From assembly GCA_963693305.1 (NCBI GenBank), contig OY855909.1:1772501-1836500 (forward strand): DNA of 64,000 bases, read 5' to 3'. Under the pieces are notes generated by a model. The model worked only from the letters and a program-made list of their open reading frames with translations, searched no databases and was not told the origin of the DNA. The stretch is from Meandrina meandrites (taxonomy: Eukaryota; Cnidaria; Anthozoa; Scleractinia; Meandrinidae). Each line of letters starts with the position of its first letter. Position 1 is the first letter of the stretch. Below are positions 56,274 through 64,000 of this stretch, in pieces. The translations under genes and the position numbers were made by a program.

Positions 56274-59200
56274 CGGGATAAGTGTTGGTAAAACAAACTA
56301 CGCTATCCACTGGATAGCGATTTATCCGGTGGATAGCATTATCCACCCTTTGAACAACTGGGGCCAGGTCATGGATTCAACTCCCATTTGGAGACTCAGA
56401 AACTCTTTTTTTCCTCAAGTGTTACACTTGAGAACACTTCTTCATTTATTTCACTTTATCCAGGTCATCCCTTCACTTATTATGCAGGATGTCTGCATTA
56501 AAAATGTGGTGGGTGTGTGGGTGGATTGGTCGGTCGGTCAATCATTATCTATTTGACTGTACTATAAAACAGAATGTGACCATGAAAGGCCATTCACATC
56601 CCATGTAATCTGACTTTGGGCATCTGGTCAGTCATACAGTTATGTTGCAATATGTAATATAATCCACATTTGGAAGTTTTTCTCATAAGTGAATGTAATC
56701 AACTGTGACAATCATAATATAAGTACATTGCATTTAATATTCTCTTGACAGACAAGGAAGGCAAGGTCCTCGTGGGTCAGTCTTAATGTTCCTGCCTGGT
56801 TAGTTTTTTTACATAATAATTGTGAATCCTTTCTCTCTTTAAACAATGCTGAAAATTTGATGTGTTATTTCTTACCCAAATTACAGAATTTATTTATGTT
56901 TTGGCTTAATTTTATCCTTGATTCAAATTTTATTTTCCCTTGTTTTTTTGTACAACAATGTATGATTATGAATATAAAGCAAAGAAAAATAAAAATTGAA
57001 CCAAGGATAAATTGAGCCTCAACATAAAATTATACTTTAACCAATAAGATATAATTATAGTAAATGCAGTAAATGGTTTGAACCCAGGAGTATTAAATTC
57101 TGTAATGTAACTCTCATGGCAGGATTTTGGTAAAAAGTACAAACAAGGTTTTGAATTTTTTGTGGCATGTACATGTAATTAATCACACAAACTGAATAAT
57201 ACATCATTAAAACAGGATTCTGGTTGGTATAATGAGTGACATGATTTATGATTCTTTTGCATGTAAGTACAAAACCTCTTGTAAAGCAAAGCTTGGTGAA
57301 GTATATGTGCAAGAAATTTAATATAGAAATTTTAATGATATCTTGCAATTTGTTTTTGTTTTTGCCTTCAGGTGCTTTTGAAATCGAACAGATGGATCAG
57401 GTGTTGGATGATGCATGTGAAGGCAGCCAGTAAGTTACTTTTTGAACAAATAATAAAACATGTTGGGATGGAGCCTCTGGAAATATTGAGCCACTTGTGT
57501 TTTCAATCCGAGTGTCCAGGTACACGGATTGCGGCAGCTATCAAGGCACCATGGCACAAAGGAAACCAGTGGATATGCGTTACCCTACCTTTTATCAAAG
57601 CTAAAACCAAGCGAGGGAGGGGCGAGAAGAGGACAAATGTATAAAAAAATAAGATAAAATAATTAACATACTTCATGTCTTTCATGTACAACATGAAGTG
57701 ATGCAAATGTTCCTATGTTACTTGGAAGCTGCCCCCTCCCGCCCCCTTCAATCTGCATTTTTGTTTGTCGCCAACAATTTACCAGACAGTATGTATTATA
57801 ATCCCCTGATCACGAGTGGATTTGTTAAAGTACAGGGTCACTGAGTTAATTTTGTTTCTCATTTTGTAGGCTGTTGCTGCTTCCGTTGCATTCCAGACTC
57901 ACAACGTTGGAGCAGGGGGATGTGTTTAAAAAACCTCCAGAAGGTTTTAGAAAGGTATTTACCTGCACATGTAATAAGTCAGAAAATAATCCCTGTTAAA
58001 GAAGTTAATGTTTCAGGAAGCAACTGTTAGTAATCTTGACCAGGTCTCCTCAGCAGTACTGAGATCTAGTTTGTATTAATTTTTTTTTGTAAACACTTGA
58101 CTGTCTAGTCAATGAAATAAATATGGTATGGATACTAAATTTACCCCTCAGATTTGTAGTGTAGCTTTATCATAGCTTATGTCTCTGAGAATTTCCAATC
58201 CCAACCTTAATGGCACAAGAACATGCCACAACACATAACATCTCCTGCTGACTAAACCAGTGAATAGGCACGAGACAGGACCTAAACTTTATCATCCTTA
58301 TCCGAGTTGACTAGAAAGTCTAACGGTTTGCAGATGTCATAACAAAGACAGTTTTAGTCCAGGGTGAGGCTAGAAAACGAGACCTCCCACACACTACTTG
58401 TAGTCAAGTGCTCTACCAACTGAGCTGTCAGTCGGGCTCTTGACAAGTGCGTCTACAGTCTGTGTAAAGCTTGTCTTATTGTGTGATTGGCTTATTTCTG
58501 GCAGGTCATCTTGGCTACAAACATTGCAGAAAGTTCAATCACTGTTCCAGACATCAAATATGGTACATGCCTTCAACCTCCCTACCCCGGCCAGGGAGAA
58601 TCCCCTATAAAATTGATGGGGGTGCTCGTTGTACCTTATAGGGATCAAAATTTGTCAATTGGTACTGCTTAGGTTGTTAAAATATAAAATGGCCACTGAA
58701 AATTATTTTGGCCTATGCCCACTAATCAAGATTCTGGTACCTTTTAGCAGTTGTTTCCAAACTTTTTCACGAGCACCCCCGTCATTTTTATAGTGGAGAG
58801 AGGAGATCCCCCCCTCCCCCCAGGCTCCCTACCTCAAAATAATAGCCATTGTCATTATATATTAACAGTGTTAGTTTTCAGCACTTGATCAACACCTGAA
58901 ATTGTAGCCAAAACTCTGGAGGTGTCAGAAATACTTTACAGAGGTTTTTTTGTTCATGATTGGGGCATTATATTTAACAATATCCTGCCAAATCATTCGG
59001 AATGACTTTGATTGTTGCCTCATGCGCCATAGGCCAAGTTGGCTAAAAACACAATATTCTCCAAATCAGATTGGCAGGATAATTTGTATATTAGTCAAGA
59101 AATTGTCAATGAAATGCACTTTGTCAGCTAGAAAAACTGTATGGAGCTTTTTGAAATAGTAATTTGTTGTGAATAGTAGTTTACACTGTGTCATCAATAA

Positions 59201-61863
59201 TCACAGATCTCTGTATTGCACATGGAATACAGCATCCAGCAAGTACTGTCAATAGAATGAGGTTGCTCAAAGACATACATCTCAGATTAATACAGACCTA
59301 CCCATGCATTTTAAACTCTTTCATTATAAGTTCATTCTGCATTTTACTGATGTGAAATTCTTACTGCTTACTTTTCATCTTGTTATAGTCATTGACTTTT
59401 GCCTGGAGAGGTGTCTTGTCTGTGATCCAGAAACAAACTTTCAGAGTTTACGGATACAATGGGTATCCAAGGCCAGTGCTATTCAACGCAGAGGTTCGTC
59501 AGTCCTTGAATTGCTTTGTTTGTCATGGTGACATTGTTGCATACACAGTAACATTCTGTTGGATTAGCTAACATGCTGATTTCCAAGGGGCAATGTTAAA
59601 AGAGGGTGGTAAAGGGTATTTTCGTGACCCGTGATTGGCCCTTTTATCTCCCGTGAATGTAAAATGGCTTTGTCCTTGTGAATCGTGATTTCCATACTCG
59701 CGATGAACCACGAATTTCCAAAACTTTCTCTTTTAGGGAGGGGTGAATAGGGATACGCAAATCTGCCAATCTATGCTATTTTTTGGCCAAATCAGCCAAT
59801 CCCCAAATATTTTCATTCAAATCCAAATCTGCATTACTTGAAAACTTTGTGTAGTGTTTGACTGCAACAGATGGTAAATGTTTTTTCTTATGACAATTTT
59901 ATTTAACTTTTTGTTTAACTTTTTGCAACAATTCCACCAGCCAAAGTGATCCCAACTTAGTTTAGCATCCACCATACAACTTCCTGGCATGAAAAGTTTG
60001 GAATTCACGCTAAAATTCTCAGCATAATGATCCTCGATCTGTCGTGTTCTCAAAATCTGCAAATCCAGTCCAATTGTATTGCAAAAATCTGCAATCGGTG
60101 CGCCTTTTAAAGCCGAATCCATCGATCTGCAACTCTATTCACCCCCCTTCTTTTATCTTCCATAAAGCCTGAAATGCCAAAGTCATATTATTTTTTCGTG
60201 AATTGTGAAAGGTCTTTCTTATTTTCCATGAAACATGATCTATAGCCCCCTCTTAATACAGCACGGCCACCTGTATGGGATACACTAGCACCAGAAAAAT
60301 GTTCACTTAGAAGTTGTGTCTACCTACGTTACTTATTACAATATTATTTGCAATTTTTGTTTGTTTTATCATTAGGTCGTGCTGGCCGTGTGTCAGCAGG
60401 AACTTGTTATAGAATGGTGACCAGAGAATTTTATGAGTCCTGTCTTCCAGAATTTGGTATTCCTGAAATGCAGGTAAATGGTATAAAATGAGCAGTCAGC
60501 GTGAAACTGTAAGACATAGAAGCCTTTGCTTTGTGTTCAGGTTATTTATTTATTAAGTGGCACACAGTTCCCTTGCTCCCTCTCACTTGAGAACAGCAAA
60601 CACTTAACTTCTCTCTCATACATGTACACATTCCCCTGTTTTCTGTGTCTGGAAACCTAATGAAACACTCTGATGAAGCAGTCGATTCACCCTCAAGTTT
60701 GAAATAACTATGATGCATTTTTTTAAATTAATTAATTACCAGTAAATGCAATTTAAAGGAGTTAACAACAACAAGCGCCATCAGTGCCTGCAGTCAGCAG
60801 TTGATTAGGATAGGCATGCTTAGTAGCGTCACATCTTGGTCATGTCGCCTGTGTTTCGACAGTGTAGGAGTTTTTTTGCCAGGGTTGTTGTTTGCCAAGA
60901 GCATTTTTCATCAAGACATCCCAGGCACCCAACCTCCATCAAGCGATGCAGTTGTTAATGGTGTACATGCTAATATTTTTTATCTATTTTTACATAATTT
61001 GTATTCTAGAGATGTCCACTGGAACAAGTTGTGTTAAAAGTAAAGCTCTTAGATATTGGGCCTCCTAAAGCTGTTCTCAGACTGGCTTTACAGCCTCCAG
61101 ATTCAGATGACATTGAACGAACAGTCTTGCTACTGAAGCAGGTGAGGAAGACAGGCACGTAATCTTTCAAGACGTCACTTTCAAAATTCAAAGTAGTTTC
61201 CCTTCACAACAGTGCTGTGTATTGACAAGCAGTCCTGTGTATTTGACAGACAGTCCTGTGTATTGACAGGCAATCCTGCAGTGTATTGTGTTGTTGCAGA
61301 AAATATTCATACGGCCCCAACCTACCCCAACCCTCTCCACCCCTCCAGGAAATACCAGTTTAGCTTCATACCTTTTTAAAAATTGTCATTTGAGGCCCTT
61401 GCTCCTTCAGAATTTCCAACATCCTTCCATATTGGGTTCCCTGCCAGTCGAGGGGGAATTCAAAGGGCTCTTTGGAGGTTTTACTGGATTGACTGTGTCA
61501 TAGGTTGGCGCCCTGACCATCGTCATGAAGAACGGCACAATCAATCCTTGTGATGGGGAACTGACATTTATCGGCAAAGTGCTGGGTTCCCTGCCGGTTG
61601 ATGTTCATCTTGGAAAGCTGTTGGTATTGGCTTATGTGTTTGGCTGTCTTGAGGAATGCCTTGTCATCAGTAAGTATAATTCTTGGGCTGATCAAGTGTG
61701 TTTATTTGTTAACCCTGGCTCACATGAATTGTTTGTTGTTTTACAATACAATAAACTCTTCTTCTTGAACAATAATTTTTTTCATCCTTAGGCGCATCAC
61801 TGTCTTTGCAATCCTTCTTTGCAAATCCTTTTAGAAAAGAGTTTGATTCTTACAGGTAAAGTT

Positions 61864-61902
<39 letters not shown>

Positions 61903-64000
61903 GTTGCTCACTGACAGAAAAAGTTCATTCACATTCACACATTTCATACAGACCATTGTCCCTACCATTGCCAACATCTCTGAGATACAGTGTTCATGTA
62001 AAATGCCACCTCCAAATGATAACTATTTTTTAATGTTAATTACACAATATTAGGCATGCCTTCTGAGATGCTGCTCACAAACTGGCATGTCATTTCACAC
62101 ACTGCCTGTTGTTTAGCGTGTCCTGATTTTGGCATGCCCATGTATTCACCTTTTTCCCTGTTTTCCTGTGGAGGGTGACAATTGGTGTCACATCAATCCA
62201 AGTTGATGGATTTCTCTATTCTCATCACCTGGTGGCTTGCTAATGTGTTGGTTTAGTAAGGAGAAATCCAATATAATCAATTATGCTTGGTGCAAAATGG
62301 CTTGAAGTGTAGTAGTTAAAAAGCTGTTAGTGAAGTACATTTAACCTTGTGGGTACTCAGTGTTTACTTTGTTTGTTTAGTAAGAAGATGGCATGGAGTG
62401 ACTATTCACACAGTGACTGTATTGCCATTCTCAATGCTTACAAGGTAAAAAGCTGTTTACAGATCAGCTTTACTTTTCCATTTCAAAACTTTGCTTAAGG
62501 TTAGCAACAACACTGTTCCGTGAAACATAAGCTCAGGGAATAAAAGTTAATGATAATTTTTCTAAGGCCCAAACCCCAAGACTGACACACTATTCAAGGG
62601 TAAAATGATAACTATGAACAAATTGTTTTTATTTCTTTTCTGCATCATGGAAATTTGAACAGATATTATAAGAAGTTTTATCAATCCAGATAGTTTTTGT
62701 TTAGCTGGATGTTGACATGCTGTACCATACCATAATTATTATTGTGTGTGTGTGGGTGGGGGGGGGGGGGGGGGGGGGGGGCTCTCAAAGGTCAAATACT
62801 TTAAAGAAATGTAAGAGGGATAATTGGAATTTCCAGAGAGGTGGGGATGGGGGGGGGGCTTGGAAATAATCTCTTTTTGTGGGGGAGGGATGGATAGTTT
62901 ACGGAACCACACATTTTCCCAAGATGCCTGTATTTACCTGCTTATGTGCACAGCTCATATAGTCCCCCCCCCCCCCCCCCCCCCCCCCAAACCCCCTGCC
63001 AGTTATGGTACAAGCTGAGATCTGGATCATGTTTGTCTTGTTTGCAGGAGTGGAACTTGATGAAAAGACGAAAAGGATTCCAAAGGGTGGGTGTCAACTC
63101 TTGTTTGTATTGCATGAGCTACATTGTGTAATATGTCTCTGTATGTACTTAAAGATGGCTACACTGAGGTAAATTTGAAATGCTGAAATTGTCACTCATT
63201 CAATCAAGATAAATAATGTATTCATTCTCACTGAGAGTTTATTGTTAATTCTTATATTTTCTGTTTTACATGAAACACTTAACAGGGAGAAGTTAACTGG
63301 TGTAAGGAAAACATGATTCAGCCAGGTCGCATCAGAGAGGTCAGAACATAAATTTCTACCGTGTTTATTTTCAAAAATATTGTGCAATCCCCACTTTCTA
63401 AAAACAACATATGCAGCCTAAAACAAGGTACTTGAGAACAACAGTGATAATAGTAAGATACTGTAGATACCAAACAGAATCAAGTTTGGTATCTTTCCCA
63501 AGCATTCAGAACCATCACCACATGGCACTTTTCTAAAGTGTTATTTCATGCAAAGATTTGTTGTCACATAAACTAAGGTGGTTGGCATTACTTGATGTTA
63601 AAATGACTCAGTACAGGGTTTAAAGTTTGAAACCACAGCCTTTATTGAGTGTCTATGTTGTGGTTCAGTTTTATCCTTGGTTCAAATTATTTGTTGTTTT
63701 TTTTTTATTTTCCTTTGTTTTGCTCATTATCATACATTACCATACCAAAAAAGGACTGACTTTGACTTATGGCCATAACCCTAGGTGGGTATTAGGGCCG
63801 GGCATAAAAAAGGGAGGGAAAATAAAATTTGAACAAAGGAGAAAATTTAGGCGCAACATCTATAATGTGTATGAATTTTATACTTGCCAGGGCTCAACCT
63901 TGGCAGTAGGCAACTAGCCATATACTAACTAGTAGATTTTTCAGTTTTGGCCTGAATTGTTTTTGCAACACAAGGTTAGGGTTGTGTTCTCCTATCTTCA
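51477..64000 (+). CDS. TDRD9: TDRD9, DEVH-box RNA helicase of the piRNA pathway (5' part)
   Basis: Eighteen exons with matching phases: 51477-51628, 52589-52854, 54064-54365, 54863-54943, 55133-55288, 55567-55676, 56752-56798, 57372-57429, 57870-57954, 58505-58562, 59389-59493, 60376-60473, 61010-61141, 61504-61669, 61792-61855, 62381-62444, 63048-63086, 63286-63339. They give 679 codons. Motifs: GATGSGKTT (about 140-148), DEVH (239-242, split by an intron after DE), MSAT (271-274), VLMFLPG, TNIAESS, and QRRGRAGRV (about 471-479), then the HA2-type region and RRKGFQRGEVNW. This is the SF2 DEAH/RHA core. The order and wording match TDRD9, including the short N terminus. The Tudor domain should lie past the window. 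In animals TDRD9 acts with PIWI proteins in germ granules to silence transposons. An in-frame upstream ATG (51378) lacks homology, so 51477 is preferred. Confidence 0.94.
52985..53931. mobile_element. ~0.95-kb TIR element in TDRD9 intron 2
   Basis: TAGACCAATAAATGCAT at the left pairs with the complement of ATGCAATTGGTCTA at the right. Inside are GTGCAGAAAGTTGAAATT direct repeats, an internal pair ACTAATGGCACCAAATT and its complement (about 53786 and 53905), and the hairpin at 53610-53774. An open frame 53108-53389 (HQTKWRPLSECLEDSLERTK) has no recognised domain. Confidence 0.65.
53610..53774. repeat. Hairpin palindrome
   Basis: GTAATCACATGA to its complement at 53774, with GTGCAATTTGGGATAAATCA on the left arm and its mirror on the right. 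The centre is GCCCTACGGGC. Arms about 75 bp, imperfect. It lies inside the 52985-53931 element. Confidence 0.88.
54461..54609. repeat. Foldback repeat in TDRD9 intron 3
   Basis: AGTTTGGAGAGCAC on the left and its complement GTGCTCTCCAAAC on the right sit inside longer arms beginning with CTCTCGAGTTTTGG and ending with ATAACTCGATAG. About 150 bp, non-coding. Confidence 0.8.
55313..55413. repeat. 101-bp hairpin 24 bp after a TDRD9 splice donor
   Basis: AAAATTGTTTAC at the left and its complement at 55413 enclose nearly perfect arms of about 45 bp. Each arm read outward contains CTGATGAAGAGACAGTAGTC then TCAAAAC, so two copies of a hammerhead-like core (CUGAUGA, stem GAGAC/GUCUC) lie head to head. 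In both the second core strand is AAAA in place of GAAA. It lies in the TDRD9 intron that starts at 55289. Confidence 0.92.
55897..56085. mobile_element. MITE in TDRD9 intron 6
   Basis: GTTCCAGAAAATATCCA at the left is the complement of TGGATATTTTCTGGAAC at the right, extended by CCCACAGAAGGT / ACCTTCTGTGGG. Related but degraded copies appear at 61288-61501 and 62742-62916. Confidence 0.85.
56219..56365. mobile_element. 147-bp MITE, GGCCCCAGTTGTT ends
   Basis: GGCCCCAGTTGTT and its near-complement at 56365 frame a fully palindromic interior (CTATCCACCGGATAAATC and mirror). It splits a tRNA-like inverted segment (CTGAGCCTCCAACAGGAGT on the left, a related complement on the right), with CAG on both sides as a possible 3-bp duplication. 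Confidence 0.85.
57955..58504. repeat. TDRD9 intron 9, with a tRNA-like box A fragment
   Basis: On the minus strand at about 58390-58445, ACAGCTCAGTTGGTAGAGCA (D arm and box A) is followed by TTGACTACAAGTAGTGTG and GGGAGGTC. The T arm does not pair. A tRNA-derived SINE fragment in an intron. The rest of the intron shows nothing else. Confidence 0.5.
58593..58830. repeat. Inverted-repeat element in TDRD9 intron 10
   Basis: TATAAAATTGATGGGGGTGC on the left mirrors GCACCCCCGTCATTTTTATA on the right, with AGGGAGAATCCCC and GGAGATCCCCC outside them. About 240 bp, non-coding. Confidence 0.75.
59601..60253. mobile_element. Nested pair of TIR elements in TDRD9 intron 11
   Basis: The outer ends are AGAGGGTGGTAAAGGG (left) and the complement of AGCCCCCTCTT (right), with CGTGACCCGTGATTGG-type inner sequence mirrored by TTTTTCGTGAATTGTG. 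An inner element at about 59735-60151 has AGGGAGGGGTGAATAGGG and the complement of CTATTCACCCCCCTT. Non-coding. The order of insertion (inner into outer) is inferred from nesting. Confidence 0.6.
61288..61501. repeat. Degraded MITE abutting TDRD9 exon 14
   Basis: TTGCAGAAAATATTCATACG resembles the TIR of the element at 55897. Its C-rich left part and GAGGGGGAATTC right part fit that family. It ends within a few bases of the exon 14 acceptor (61502-61503). Confidence 0.5.
61862..61905 (+). repeat. GTCT microsatellite
   Basis: GTTT then about eight GTCT units directly after the donor of TDRD9 exon 15. Confidence 0.95.
62742..62985. repeat. Degraded MITE plus G and C homopolymer runs
   Basis: A long G run (about 62757-62780) and a C run (62965-62988) flank TAATTGGAATTTCCAGAGAG, which matches the interior of the element at 55897-56085. 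It lies in TDRD9 intron 16. The homopolymer lengths may be unreliable. Confidence 0.6.

Overview
The window is eukaryotic, spliced and AT-rich. Two conserved genes, MNAT1 and TDRD9, can be reconstructed exon by exon with GT-AG introns. The gene content, and the many foldback elements whose ends I associate with coral genomes from memory, suggest an anthozoan cnidarian, probably a stony coral. I cannot name a species from sequence alone.

Layout. Positions 1-37.5 kb and the flanks of the genes are repeat-dominated. They hold Penelope-like element (PLE) fragments of the GIY-YIG type at 1.35-1.7 kb and 26.2-26.5 kb. A nested pair of DNA transposons lies at 8.94-11.94 kb, with a related empty site 1 kb upstream. 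A 5'-truncated, frameshifted L1/Tx1-type LINE with a clean 12-bp target duplication spans 12.15-14.28 kb. A 59-bp minisatellite of 44 apparently identical repeat intervals, rich in G-quadruplex motifs, spans 16.2-18.8 kb. A CR1-like LINE with one uninterrupted 1173-codon ORF lies at 28.9-32.6 kb. A dispersed family of exon-like units flanked by splice-like sites lies at 5.8-6.6 kb (+) and 23.9-27.7 kb (-). Several MITEs with readable target duplications lie at 3.6, 34.6, 35.5 and 36.3 kb.

Genes. (1) 38.53-44.61 kb (+): a secreted C-type lectin of 319 aa. Its neck is built from three paralogous 63-nt phase-0 exons (21 residues, three heptads each) ahead of a CTLD with EPN and WND motifs. (2) 46.16-51.19 kb (-): MNAT1/MAT1, the RING-finger assembly factor of the CDK-activating kinase and TFIIH, complete in nine exons (302 aa). 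(3) 51.48 kb to the window end (+): TDRD9, a DEVH-box Tudor-family RNA helicase of the piRNA pathway. Eighteen exons (679 codons) are in the window; the Tudor part lies beyond it. MNAT1 and TDRD9 are head to head with 282 bp between start codons, so they probably share a bidirectional promoter. The lectin and MNAT1 are convergent.

Most notable non-gene signals: hammerhead-ribozyme-like motifs in PLE-type sequence whose stems differ in sequence between two copies but keep pairing; a 2A-like motif in the intact LINE whose last proline is an aspartate; the 59-bp array; the exon-like repeat family; and a near-identical local duplication around the first lectin exon.
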